64,000 bases of DNA from Crossaster papposus (GCA_037893245.1 JBAIAA010000317.1:124001-188000); one strand, 5' to 3'; positions 11,776 to 22,925 are shown, counted from the stretch's first letter. Notes: a model not told the origin generated them from the sequence alone. A program made the numbers and translations.

Positions 11776-12450
11776 GTGAATATTGACATCAATATTTGCA
11801 ACAAATGTTACGACTTTTTCCAAAGTCGCGAATATTGACGTCAATATTGACGTCAAATGTTATGACTTTCCCCCAAAAGTTGCTAATATTGACGTCAATA
11901 TTGACGTCAAATGTTATGACTTTCCCCCAAAAGTTGCTAATATTGACGTCAATATTGACGTCAAATTTTACGACTTTCTCCAAAGTCGCGAATATTGACA
12001 TCAATATTGACACCAATATTGACATCAATATTGACGTCAAATTTTAAAAGTTTCTCCGAAAGTCGCGAATATTTACTTCAAATTTGACGTCGATATTCGC
12101 AACAAATTTTACGACTTGCTCCCAAAGTCTTGAATATCGTCGTAAATATTGACGTCAAATTTCACGACTTTCCCCAAGGTCGCGAACATTAACATCAATA
12201 TTGACGTCAAATTTCAAGAGTTTCCCAAAAAGTTGCAAATATTGACGTCAAATTTGACGGCGATACTCGCGACTAGTTTCCCCAAAGTCGCGAATATTGA
12301 CGTCAATATTGACGTCAAATTTCAAGAGTTTCCCAAAAAGTCGCGAATATTGACGTCAAATTTGACGTCGATATTTGCAACAAATTTCACGACTTGCCTC
12401 AAAAATCATAAATATCTACGTAAATATTGACATCCAATTTCACGACCGGT
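11776..12450. repeat. TTGACGTCAA tandem array, ~54-bp unit
   Basis: The best-preserved units (about 11830-11950) are 54 bp long: two 'attgacgtcaat' blocks, then 'aaatgttatgactttccccc' and 'aaagttgctaat'. The rest of the array is variants with 'aaagtcgcgaat' and 'tttcaagagtttccc'. Each unit holds one to three copies of the 8-bp palindrome TGACGTCA inside the larger palindrome TTGACGTCAA. Because the unit is a multiple of 3, three frames stay open for up to 93 codons; these translate to simple NIDVNIDVK repeats and are not genes. Confidence 0.9.
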
Positions 12451-13318
12451 CATACATTTTGACCTGATTTTTTTTCCAGCAAGCTAGGTTTTTGTTGTCG
12501 GTTATTATGCGCACGCGAAGAATAATTGGGCGTTTGTACTTGCAAACATCATGCGACCGCATGCACTGGTACTTATGCACGATGAACATTGTAGGATTTT
12601 GGTTGATTTCAGTCGTTTCTCGCAGTGTGCATATATAGTACCGGTATCCCTAACTTAAGGTTCATCTGTGAACAAATTTAAAAGAAGCTAATTTCAACTG
12701 ATTTGGGTAGGTATAAGTATGGACAACTACCAACAAAAAAGAAGGAGGGATAGGGGTTGGTGATTTTTTTTATTAGAGGTCAAAGGTCATTGACCCCTGC
12801 CCAAATCACTAAAAATTATATTTTAGCAACAAAATATGGTATATAGATGATCTTGGTGTCAAAATGCACAGAATTACAATAGAAGATGACATAAAATAAT
12901 TATTGACCCTTGGGACCAAATCCTGACCTCCGAAAATAAGGTCAAAGGTCACAAAACAATTTTATTACTAAAATGTCATATTTATAGCAACAAAATATAG
13001 TATATAGATGATATTGGTGTCAAAATGCACAGGATTATGAAAGAAGATGACATAGAATAACTACTGGCCCCTTACAGAAAAAGGTCAAAGGTCAAAAATA
13101 GACATATTACTAAAATGTCATATTAGTAAAATAACAGAAAAATTGCCATGAACAAAAACAAATCTAAGAGGCTAATTTCAACTTATTATGGCGGGTATGG
13201 GGGTTATTATTTATTCCAAGAGCAAAGAAGGAGGGGAAATTCCCTTTCTGAGGGTCAAAGGTCTTTGACCCTGCATTAAAACATTATAAATTGTATCTCA
13301 GCAGCAGTATGTTTTTCA
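12451..13318. repeat. Spacer with tandem ~165-190 bp unit carrying DR1 motifs
   Basis: Between about 12770 and 13140 a unit repeats twice: 'aggtcaaaggtca', 'agcaacaaaatatagtatat', 'agatgatattggtgtcaaaa', 'tgcacagaattac' and 'gaagatgacata'. AGGTCAAAGGTCA, a perfect DR1 direct repeat, occurs at 12777-12789, 12939-12951 and 13082-13094, and a related gggtcaaaggtc at 13253. No gene is recognised. Confidence 0.6.
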
Positions 13319-13321
13319 TAG

Positions 13322-13900
13322 TAGTCCAGCGGGTAAGTGCAAAAATGTGAAGGTTTCGTGCACTTTGTGGTAAAAGCATGAAACTTGGCACACATGTACT
13401 TTGTACCAAAACATGAAATTTTTGATATAGTGCCATCTTTGAATTGACCTGTGGTGGCCTTGGCGGCCATTTTCCAAAATGGCCGCCATTTCTGATATAA
13501 AACTACATAACTCGGAAAGTAAGAGGCCTAGAATCTTCATTCCAGTGGCTATGTATATGTTTTCCCTGTCCAACAGTTCAAAAAATGCATTATTGAGTGT
13601 GTCAGACGATTGGGTCCGCCATTTTCAAAATGGCGTTCTCATTTTCCAAAATGGCCGCCATTTCTGATATAAAACTACATAACTCGGAAAAGTAAGAGGC
13701 CTAGAATCTTCATTCCAGTGGCTATGTATATGTTTTCCGTGTCCAACAGTTCAAAAAATGCCTTATTGAGTGTGTCAGACGATTGGGTCCGCCATTTTCA
13801 AAATGGCGTCCTTATTCTTCAAAATGGCCGGCGTCCTTATTCTTCAAAATGGCAGTTCTGCAGCCCAAAATACTGTATTAAAGAACTCAACGGCATTCAT
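13322..13900 (+). repeat. Element 2 left inverted repeat
   Basis: Arm starts TAGTCCAGCGGGTAAG and contains two tandem subunits (about 13478-13648 and 13650-13830) beginning 'atggccgccatttctgatat' and including 'aagaggcctagaatcttcat' and 'ccaacagttcaaaaaatgc'. The inner end at about 13880-13900 ('aactcaacggcattcatg') also matches the right arm, which fixes the arm length at about 580 bp. Confidence 0.85.
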
Positions 13901-14936
13901 GGTGAACAAAATTAGGTTATAAGGGTCAGTCACTTTCACATAGGTACATGTACTAACAATACCTCCGGACCACAGTATCTGTCATTTTTAAAGATGGCGT
14001 CCTATCCCCTATGGTGGCCCTTCAAAAATGTAGAAACTATATAGCTGTAGCCTACACATATTGCAAGTTTGGAAATAATGGGATTATGCTAGATCTTAAA
14101 AAAACCAAATCGTGTTTATTGGGAAGCAGCGTAATCATACATGTTACTTACGTTTTTTTAAATTTTTAGAACGATTCTCGGTCACCTGGGAAGGACATTA
14201 ACGTGAAGGACGTGTAATACTGGGTTTTGTGGAATTTTCTTTATTTTTCTGTGAGACTATTAGGTTTTTTAATTCTAATGGAGTGCTTTTGCAAGAAGGT
14301 ATAGCACAGAGAAACCGGTTTATGCAGGCATACTTCAAGGAATGATCAGTTTATTTATTTTTATTTTTTTGGATCAATTCTAGAGTTAGCTGCAGTGAAT
14401 CAGAACTCATTCTATGTGGTAAGGGGAGGGTGTTTATGGGAGTTGTCACAAGTCAGAACTTTTTCTCCAGAGCGTAGTTCTTAACTCTTTTTTCCCTTTT
14501 TTGTGTAAGACACGCATCTGGGGGTCAGTTCTAGCCATATTATATCTGCTAGATGACAGTCCGTGGTTGGAGTTCGTGGACGGGCAAATGCATGTACATC
14601 AAACGTCTGCATGCCAATTGGGTTAGACATTCCCTAAAAGCGGGAGTTTCAAACCCTGTCTCTGGTTTTGGCAACGCGATCACTGGTTTGTGTATTGCAA
14701 CAGTGGTCCCTTTGTTTTTAGTTCACACAGTGATTGATTATTACCGGTGATAATATGCCGTCCCCTCTTTTTTCCCCTTTTTGGAAGGGGAGCAGGGCAT
14801 ATTTTCTGTGCTATATCATGCACGTCATCAGTCACCTTCTTATATAGTTCATTTTCCTTTCCTTGTTTTTATTTGTGTGTCGGTTGATATGACACGTGGC
14901 AAGGACAAAGGGGGGGGGTGACTTATTTATTTTGTT
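13901..14936. other. Element 2 interior, no recognised gene
   Basis: AT-rich DNA with T-tracts and no frame of recognisable similarity. It may include 3' UTR of the minus-strand Penelope-like unit, whose coding part ends at 14937. A run of nine G lies at 14911-14919. Confidence 0.4.
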
Positions 14937-15905
14937 TTAGTCTTGAGATCCATTTCTTTGATCATTGTTTTGTTCTTTCAATAGTTCCAATAGAATTTGA
15001 AGATTCTCCTCATCAAGATTTTGTTCCTCTTGGTTGGATTGTGGAGATGCTTTAGTCCTAGATCGAACAAGTTCATCTGTTATGTTTTTGTGCCGTTTGT
15101 ATGCCAGGATGGGTTGGGTATCAAATATCCTATTCAGATATTCGTTTTCGCTAATCAAGGGCCAGTGTTTGAGGATAGCCCGTTTGAGGGCTGGGTGCGC
15201 GACATGTGGGTAGTATGGTAGGACGAACACCAGTGGGATATTGTTTTTGTTTTTTTCACGCTTAGGGTCCGCGGGAGTCTTGCCTCTTTGAGAAAGGAGG
15301 GCTAGGTCTTTGTTTGTGTATCCGCGCTTTTGAAGTTTGTCTTTGAATAATTCAACCCTCTCCTCAAAGTCTTTTAAATGGGTACATATACGTTTGTATC
15401 TGGTCACTTCGCCCTTGATTAATTCGCCAAATACCGACTTAGGGTGTGCTGAATCTCGAGCTATAGGTACTGAAATGTATCATTTTTTTTGGTAGCGACT
15501 CGAGTATCCAATATCTCTTCATATATGAAGATAATAAGGTCGAGAAAAGTGACTTGGCGGTGCGAGATCTCAGACGTGAACTTCAGCGTAGGATGACTTT
15601 TATTAAGTGATTGCACTAGGTCAGCAGCCTGCTTTTCATTTCCGTTAAAGATTATAAGAACATCGTCTCTATATCTCATGTAGCTCACAATTGAGGGATT
15701 GTGAGGGAGGATTTTGTCTTGTTCGTATTTGAATAGGGTTATATGTCACAAATCTCCGGACTGCATTCGCTGCCCATGGCCACGCCAATTTTTTTTCTAA
15801 AAAACTTGCCATTGAATTTAAACGTGTTTCGACGCATAATGAGTTCAAGGAGACTTTGCACGTGGTCTGTCGTGGGCTTGGGTATTGCGTATGAGTCCGT
15901 CCTGA
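14937..15905 (-). pseudogene. Penelope-like element reverse transcriptase, truncated and frameshifted
   Basis: Read on the minus strand, three segments in different frames make up a Penelope-type RT C-terminal half. Segment one, to 15739, has the GVAMGS.CSP motif. Segment two, 15688-15461, has the catalytic box YRDD (RYRDDVLIIF) and 'HPTLKFTSE ... VTFLDL'. Segment three, 15407-14937, begins just after an HPKSVFGELI-type motif and carries LVRSRTK near its end. Frame changes near 15740 and 15460 break it. The N-terminal RT motifs, including the first catalytic Asp, are missing at about 15905, where the CXC fossil of element 2 begins. No GIY-YIG endonuclease follows the RT, so it is either an endonuclease-lacking lineage or 3' truncated. 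Not functional as it stands. Confidence 0.8.
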
Positions 15906-15915
15906 GGCAAGCAAA

Positions 15916-16040
15916 GTGTGCAGAGAACTTTTGCGCTGTGGCTGCACCAAGGGATGTCGAGCTAATTGCAAGTGCATGAAAGCTGCACTGACATGCACAG
16001 CCCTCGGTGTAAATGTGGAGGCTCTTTTTCTTGCTAGTGT
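15916..16040 (+). pseudogene. Fossil CXC domain of the element 2 transposase
   Basis: Plus-strand translation from 15916 gives RCGCTKGCRANCKCMKAALT then CTAL, after which the frame shifts and the next frame supplies C-K-C-GG. The spacing C-x-C-x3-C-x3-C-x-C-x6-C-x3-C-x-C is identical to the C-terminus of the intact element 1 protein (41126-41221). It lies about 170 bp before the right inverted repeat, as in element 1 (about 185 bp). The rest of the transposase is gone, replaced on the left by the Penelope-like RT. Confidence 0.8.
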
Positions 16041-16206
16041 GACGGATTTCCAAGTTTGTTCTTTGGGTGGTTTTTTTTGTTGGGGGGGGGGGGGCTTTTT
16101 TGTTTGCTCAATTAAAACAGGTGAGCAATATTGTGATATCCACTATGTGCAGAGTAGCCAATTAGTCTTTATTCAAGCCTTTGATCCTAAAAATCACCAT
16201 GTGTCA

Positions 16207-16765
16207 CCAGAATAAAGGCTTCATGCCGTTGAGTGCTTTATAGATATGGAATTTATGGCCATGAAGACCACCATTTTGAAGAATAAGGACGCCATTTTCA
16301 AAATGGCGGACCTAATCGTCTGACACAGTCAATAATGCATTTTTTGAACTGTTGGACACGGAAAACATATACATAGCCACTGGAATGAAGATTCTAGGCC
16401 TCTTACTTTCCGAGTTATGTAGTTGTATATCAGAAATGGCGGCCATTTTGGAAAATGAGGACGCCATTTTGAAAATGGCGGACCCAGTCTTCTGACACAC
16501 TCAATAATGCATTTTTTGAACTGTTGGACACGGAAAACATATACATAGCCACTGGAATGAAGATTCTAGGCCTCTTACTTTCCGAGTTATGTAGTTTTGT
16601 ATCAGAAATGGCGGCCATTTTGGAAAATGGCCGCCAAGGCCACCACAGGCAAATTCAGAGATGGCACTATATCTAAAATTTCATGTTTTGGTATAAAGTA
16701 CATGTGTGCCAAGTTTCATGCTTTTACCACAAAGTGCACAACATTTCCTCTTATCCGCTGGACTA
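16207..16765 (-). repeat. Element 2 right inverted repeat
   Basis: Reverse complement of 13322-13900 with the same two subunits and the same terminal TAGTCCAGCGG. A run of 14 G at 16083-16096 lies about 110 bp before the arm. Confidence 0.85.
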
Positions 16766-16768
16766 TAG

Positions 16769-16947
16769 GTCTAAGGTACAATTTTCCCCATAGGATTTGT
16801 ACACGTTTTGTTCAACTAATATATCTTTGGCACTTGTGTAAATCCAATCGACTTCAGACTTGGCACACACATAGACCACCACACACACATATTGAAAGTA
16901 AGACAATCGAAACAGCTCTATGTTTGTCCACAAACACATGTCTAGTT
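16769..16947 (+). repeat. Fourth hairpin-CTAG satellite unit
   Basis: 'ccataggatttgtacacgtt', 'aatcgacttcagacttggca' and the hairpin ending TGTCTAG repeat the last unit type of the 7.7-11.7 kb block. This places element 2 next to, or inserted in, the same repeat territory. Confidence 0.7.
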
Positions 16948-17384
16948 GTTACTATATTCAGTTCGTATTTAAAGACTGAAATTTGAAAAAGAAGTTTTCG
17001 AAACAATCTCTGTTGTTTGTATTTCTCAGTTAAAATGAAGCCAGACAAAATTAAGACCTAGAGCTATCCTTAAATACTAACGTCGATTAAAACAAAACAT
17101 ATTAAAAGGTGTTAGGATTGGGACTTGTAATATGTTCTAACTTCTGATACGGATTTTTACTGAGGGCGGCACAGAATTTTAAAAGGGGCCCCCGCGGAGG
17201 AATAAAGTAAGCATTGCTTGACTTCAGAGTCATAATCCTATTAGTCTTAAAGGAAGTACAACATATACATTTGCACGGGGTCAACCTGATGTTCCCAGTC
17301 CAAATGTTCCCCAATCCCTATGTTCCTATAGTCCTCAATCCTTAGCTCACGGGTTCGGGTTTGGGACCGTGGAGCATAGGGACG
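16948..17384. other. Spacer without recognised gene
   Basis: No gene, tandem structure or inverted repeat was recognised in this AT-rich stretch. Confidence 0.4.
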
Positions 17385-17686
17385 GGGAACATAGCGATTT
17401 GGGGACATATAATGACTGAGGAATACAGAGACTGGGGAACATGGGGACGGGGAAACATAGGCATTGGAGAACGTAACGATTAGGGAACATAGGGATTGGG
17501 GAATATAACGACTAGTGAATATAGGTAGTGGGGAACATATAGATTGGAGAACATAGGGATTTGGAAACATAGGGATTGGGGAACATAGGGACGGGAAAAC
17601 ATAGGCATTTGATGGAGAACATAGGGATTGGGGAACATAGAGATGGGAAAGCAGAGGCATTGAAGAACATATAGATTGGGGAACAT
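17385..17686. repeat. Minisatellite 'ggggaacatagggattg'
   Basis: About 18 imperfect copies of a 15-18 bp unit (GGGGAACATAGRGATTG and variants) run from 17385 to the edge of the next MITE. Minus-strand frames stay open across it and read SLCSPIPMFPNPYV-type repeats; these are repeat artefacts. Confidence 0.85.
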
Positions 17687-17687
17687 A

Positions 17688-17917
17688 CACCCTAAAAAGA
17701 CAATGGTTGAAATAACCAACTGATTGGTAGATCTGTGTCTAACCGATGATATTGGTAAATGTTAACCAAATGGTTATCGAAATAGCCAATGATAATGGTT
17801 ATCTTAACAAAAGGTATTAATCAAAATATCAAATATTTTGGTTAAAATTGTTCAATATATTGGTTTGACATTATCTACCAATCAGTTGGTTATTTCAATC
17901 AATCTGTTTTTAGGGTG
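17688..17917. mobile_element. CACCCTAAAA MITE, copy 1 (230 bp)
   Basis: Termini CACCCTAAAA and TTTTTAGGGTG with arms of about 45 bp ('tggttgaaataaccaactga', 'ttggtaga'). Flanked by TA on both sides (17686-17687 and 17918-17919). No coding capacity. Confidence 0.8.
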
Positions 17918-18068
17918 TAGGATATGGGAGAGTATGTTTTCTATATTTATAGAGCAAATTAAACCCATCACATATTGTTTTCACCAATTCAATTTTTTGT
18001 TTATATTCGCAATGTAATATAAAATTGTATCCTAACAAATAGGAATACCCGTTTGTATTAACTATTTA

Positions 18069-18450
18069 CTCATCACAAAAGTACAGAGACACTTAAAAAT
18101 GAGCCAATAATTAACGGCCCGAAAGGGTATGGATTAACCGAAGCAAATAACCCAGTTCAATTTTTGTTGTTCTGCGTATTTTCGACACCTCGATTGTTGA
18201 GATACGATGTTGCGGAGCGAAGTTATTCTAATTTCAATGGTCGTAGGTCCAGTTTTAAAAGTGACAATCATCCCTATATAAACAGGTTTGCATTATTTTT
18301 TTGAATGATCAGGTCCTGCTTCTGCTTCTGCTTCTATAGGGACGATTGTCACTTTTGAAACTGGACATATACGACCATTGGAATGACAATAACTTTCGGG
18401 CCGTTCATTTTTGGCTCATTTGTTAGTGTCTCGGTACTTTTTGTGATGAG
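18069..18450. mobile_element. MITE with CTCATCACAAAA termini (382 bp)
   Basis: Left arm 18069-18290 and right arm 18335-18450 are inverted repeats beginning CTCATCACAAAA. The flank TTTA occurs on both sides (18065-18068, 18451-18454), a likely target duplication. The left arm holds about 95 bp with no partner in the right arm, between 'cggcccgaaag' and 'ttattctaattt', a secondary insertion in the left arm or a deletion in the right. Confidence 0.8.
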
Positions 18451-18454
18451 TTTA

Positions 18455-20230
18455 TATTGTCCCAAGACTATTCGATATTTTAGGACAAAATACAAATGTT
18501 TGTGTAAAGGGTAGAATGTCATCTGTCCAAAAGTATTTAGGTTTATTATGTCATTGCCATGGATGACTTAACAAACAAGACAGTTATTAAATACACTGGA
18601 ATTGGGACTGTGGCAATTTGGGATTATAAGGCGGGCAGAGACGAAGATGCCAGATATTCATTAACATGAATGGTGGCCATGTGAAGGGCACATCCCGTTA
18701 AATTTGTCAGGCAATTGTACCACAAAAAGAAAGGGATCAGACAAATTGATTTATCAACCCTGTCATCACTTTTCCAATGTTTTCAAACATCAAAATAATT
18801 TGTTCTTAAAACACCTGCCTGAGCTTTGTCACTAAAGTGAACAAATTATCAGTGCTGATTTCAGCACCTTTCAAACTCTTGTTTGTTCAGTCACCCGTGG
18901 CAACAAGGGGAACATTATATCCTTTCCACGGATAATTATTTGTTTCTAAAATATTCAGTAGTTTTGCAATAATATGAATGTTTAAATGTACAAATCTGGC
19001 CAAACCCTGTAAACAATAATGTGAGGATGTTAGACCTATATGTGACGCCCTCTCATGTAATACTTCTGCATCAGATCAAATGTTCAGCCCACGAGGAACC
19101 GGCGTCGGGAAAATGTTCTTCGAAACCCTCAATGTGCATTGTGCGCACTCCCCCCTGAGCAACGCGAATGTGTGCAGAATCTGGTTTCAGCAAACACTCC
19201 GGGCTTGTATGGCTTAATTTCCATTTTTAATAACGATCCCGCCACCCTTAGATCGAGTAGTAGAGGGTTTAAATGAAAGTTCTCAACATAAATGGTCTCT
19301 TCTTGAATGGAGCTCGTGCAAATAACGCAATGTATTTGAATTGTTGATCTCCAAGTTGATTGAATATGTAAATATTCTCCCGAAGGTGAACTTAGATCTT
19401 CAATGTCTTCAAAGTTAAAGGTAGTTACACCATTTGCATTCGCTGTAATTTTCAAAAAAATGATGGTTGGGGAGGGGCGGGGGCGGGGTGTTGTATTTAT
19501 AGTAAATATTGTAACGCTGACCTATTTTTCAAGTTTTGTGTTTTTATGCTCGGAAACAATACAAGAAATGTAATGCTGCTTTTGTAGTCTGGTTCCTTGA
19601 CTTCCTCCAGACAAAACGGAGCAATTTATAGACATCCGGAGAATTAGGTTTGGAGAATCGTGAGGAATTTGGGTTAGGTAACAATAGCATGGGGGTACTA
19701 AAGGGGAGTCCCTCGGTCTCATATCATGCTGGGTATAACTGTATCGGTAGGCCTACCAACATGATCGAAACGTTTTCTCGATCAAATTCGTAAAATTCGT
19801 AAAATTCGTTGTTGAATGAATGTATTCAAGCAAATTGTTGTCATGTTGCAATTGTTCTGCGGTTCTTTTTCACTTTCAGGGCATTCAGTTTCGTTTAGAG
19901 ACATTTAATTTCGTTTGAAATGTAAAATTGTTTGCAAATCTGAATGTTGCTTTAGTTCACTTGAGTTACTTTAGAAGGTTTTTTTTTTTATCGCATGGTC
20001 CAGAAAACGAAATTAAATGATGATTTTGGAGCAGCATTCCATTTTGCGCGAAACCGAACGGCGATTAAACTGGACGCTTATTTGTCGAAATTAACAGAGA
20101 AAACTTCAGGACCTGTTGACAAAAAAAGTATACACTTGTGTGAAAAGCTGCATGCTTCTTATACTTTTGTTAAATGATACAAATCTTATAACAGATTGTA
20201 GAAAATTAGGCTACCAAGTGTGTAAACCTA
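18455..20230. other. Spacer without recognised gene
   Basis: Short open frames on both strands (for example 19129-19455 minus, 19995-20177 plus) have no recognisable domain. No tandem or inverted structure stands out. Confidence 0.4.
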
Positions 20231-21252
20231 AGGGAGTGTCTCAAAAGTCAGAAACGTTCCCGTCAAAACGGAACGTTCCCATTTAAACGTTTTTCAGTGG
20301 ATCGCGTCCGCATGCCCGTTGGGACACGGCGTCATGATGTTTTGACCATTCCCGTGGGAACGTTCCAACGGGAACGATCTGCCTGAACGTCCAATTGGGA
20401 ACATTTGCACATTGTCTGCTTTGTGCCCGGATTGCGTGCATGTTTGTGTTTGCGCTCCATTGCCGGAGTTGTGTTGACTTCAAAGCGTAAACAAAGAACA
20501 ACAGACGACAAGGTAGGTGCATAAATAGATGTTTTTAACCAGTCTGAAACAATTCGACTACTTTTTAATATGCTGTCAATTTTGTAATAATAATAAAGTG
20601 TATAATGTTCCGTTACGTGACTCACGCTCGACGCTAAATCCTCACATCAAGACTACCTTCAATGGACGTTATTTCATAGTACAATGGAGGATAATTATAG
20701 TTTTTGTAATTTCCACATTTCATAGATGTAGTGTCATTTTAAACTGCAGTTAAGTGGTGACCAATGACTGAGATTTTTTTTTATTTGTTCATAAGTCTGG
20801 ATAATCGTGCTTTTTAAGTCTGGGTAATCAGAAATTTTAGTAGTTCCGGCAAATCGTTACCTTCCATCCTACCGACGGTCGTACACCTGGGATACGTCGA
20901 AACACTTGCATTTTTTTAAAACATTTTTATTCAACATTTTAATTGAACACATTTTCATAGGTGGTCTTTATATGAATCACCAGCGACGTCCTAGGGTATC
21001 GAGACGCCATTTTGTTAGAAATTACAAGTTTGCATACAGGCCTATTTCCCAAATGGGTAAAACCGTGCATCCGTCCAAATGGGAATGCGTAGATTTCTTG
21101 CCTTGGAACAAGCAGGAACGGCGCCCGCGGTGGAACGTCCAAATGGAGATAATTATGCCCGCGATCCAGCGGGGACACAGAGTATGCCCGGCGGAACGGT
21201 GATGTGTTCTCATTTGGACGTTCCAAGCGTTCCGACTTTTGAGACGCTCCCT
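20231..21252. mobile_element. Foldback/MITE with AGGGAG termini (1.02 kb)
   Basis: Termini AGGGAGTGTCTCAAAAGTC at 20231 and its inverted copy ending at 21252. Subterminal DNA on both sides is rich in GGAACGTTCC-like palindromes ('gaaacgttcccgt', 'ggaacgtccaaat'), suggesting transposase-binding repeats. The interior is AT-rich and non-coding. The element abuts the next foldback cluster directly at 21252/21253. Target duplication not identified. Confidence 0.7.
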
Positions 21253-22423
21253 AATGGCCCTGTCACACCAGACCATTTTAGGCCAACGCGTGAGTAACGT
21301 GTTGTAATTTTGGCAACACGCTGGCAAACGCTGACCAACGCTAGGCCAGCGTTAGCAACACGCTGAGCGCGTTACTCACGAGCTGAGACATGCTGTCACA
21401 CGCTAAGGAAAACATTTTTTTTTTCAACATACATACAATTTCCAGCGTTTGCCAGCGTGTGATTGTACACGCTGGCGGAGCGTTGGAGGTTTGTTACTCA
21501 CGCGTCGAACACGCTAGACGATCGTTATCAACCCGCTACTCACACGCTGGCGCACGCTGGTGTACGCTGGCGTACTCTGGCGACACGATGGTTATGGCCC
21601 TGTCACTCCAGAACGTTTTAGGCCAATGCATGAGTAGCGCGTTAAAAATAGTTGATACGCTGGCAATCGCTGAACTTTCACAGAGAAAGACAAGTGCAAC
21701 CTTGATTTCAGCGTGTCTATACAGGTTGATAACGGGTTCATAGCGTATGCCAGCGCGTGAGTATCGTGTGAGGAACGCGCTCATCGTGTGAGGAACGTAT
21801 CACTGATTTAAAGTAAAAAATACGACAGCGGGTCGCCAGCGTGTGAGAAGTGGGTTAGTAACGATCGTCTAGCGCGTTCGACGCATGATTAACGACCACC
21901 CTGCGCGCCGCCAGCGTGTGCAGGCACACGCTGGCAAACGCTGACACTTTTAGGTATGTTGAAAAATGTATTTTTGCCTCAGCGTGTGACAGCGTGTTCC
22001 AGCGTGTGGGTAACGCGCTTAGCGTGTTGCGAACGCTTGCCTAGCGTTGGTCAACGTTTACCCGCGTGTTACCGAAATTCCAACACGTTGGTCTAAAACG
22101 TTCTGGTGTGACAGGGCCATTAGTGTAGTAGCGCGTCGGCTTTTTATACAACTAACCATGTGGTCGTTGCAGTACGCTGGCGCGCGTTGGAACGCGCTAC
22201 TCACGCGCTGGGCAGTCGTTCATCAGTCGTCGAGCGCGTTACTAACGCGTTTCTCACCCGCTGGCGAACGCATTGAACCCGTTAACAACGCGTTATGGAC
22301 ACGCTGAAATCACGGTTCCACTTGACTTTTTCTGTGGAAGTTCAGCGTTTGCCAGCGTATCAACTATTTTTAACGCGCTACTCACGCGTTGGCCTAAAAC
22401 GTTATAGTGTGACAGGGCCATTA
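21253..22423. mobile_element. Interleaved foldback cluster, AATGGCCCTGTCAC termini
   Basis: Four terminal blocks share 'aatggccctgtcaca' and 'gttttaggccaacgcg'. Blocks A (21253-21592) and B (21593-about 21795) point right; A' (about 21796-22122) and B' (about 22123-22423) point left. Beyond the first 50 bp, A matches only A' (for example 'tagacgatcgtta') and B matches only B' ('taaaaatagttgatacgctg'). The order is therefore A-B-A'-B', not nested. The whole is full of ACGCTGGC and ACGCGTT subterminal repeats. Open frames here follow the repeats and are not genes. Confidence 0.75.
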
Positions 22424-22429
22424 TGATGG

Positions 22430-22925
22430 TTTATAACAAGACAGTCTCTATTGTGCGTATGTACGGCCACGCACACAGAACAACATGTAATGTTTGAATA
22501 AAATCAGAACCTCAAGTTGCAGTCATGCTGCCCCTCGTTATCCCCAAAATGTTACAAGAAATTATTGGCGATCCACGTCTCATTTCTTTACTAAAACCCG
22601 ATACAAACTGCTTGTGTTTTGATCCTAGACACTCCCTCTTCCATGTTTATACACTCGCTGCCTAATTACACACATGTAAGCTCCTATTTTGCATACTAGT
22701 ATTTGCTTCCAAGGTAGCCCTGACCCAACCATGAACAATGACTAGTAAATATTCCAAATCTGAAACATTTACTCATTTATTTATTCACATAACAAATGCT
22801 AATGTTATAGTAATTATTATTCATACAGATGCTAGTAAATGCTTTAAAACTGGTAGTAAAAGCAAATGCTAGTTTTATTCATACTTTCTTGCTTTCTCTC
22901 TTCAATATTTCCATGCCGTCCATCT
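22430..22925 (+). repeat. Dispersed repeat R1, uninterrupted copy
   Basis: From 'ttgtgcgtatgtacggccac' to 'cttgctttctctcttcaata' this matches 30893-31650 almost throughout, except that the second copy has a LINE fragment inserted after 'tgtttgaata'. The internal part repeats 'gctagtaaatgctttaaaac' and 'aaatgctagttttattcat'. Confidence 0.8.

Larger units (their letters stand above)
13322..16765 (+). mobile_element. Element 2: decayed Academ-like DNA transposon
   Basis: The 3.44-kb element is bounded by TAGTCCAGCGG at 13322 and CCGCTGGACTA ending at 16765, flanked on both sides by TAG (13319-13321 and 16766-16768), a probable 3-bp target duplication. Left arm 13322-13900 and right arm 16207-16765 are long inverted repeats, clearly above 90% alike by eye, each with two tandem ~180-bp subunits rich in GGCCATTTTCCAAAATGG. 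The terminal 150 bp align with the inverted repeats of element 1 (shared 'aaaagcat', 'ttggcacacatgta', 'gccatct' and 'ggcggccattttccaaaatg'). The only trace of the transposase is a CXC-domain fossil at 15916-16040. A Penelope-like RT occupies much of the interior. Confidence 0.75.

Noticed and set aside
11776-12450. CRISPR-like array reading of the TTGACGTCAA repeats
   Set aside because: There are no unique spacers of constant length and no cas genes, and the context is an animal genome; it is a tandem satellite.
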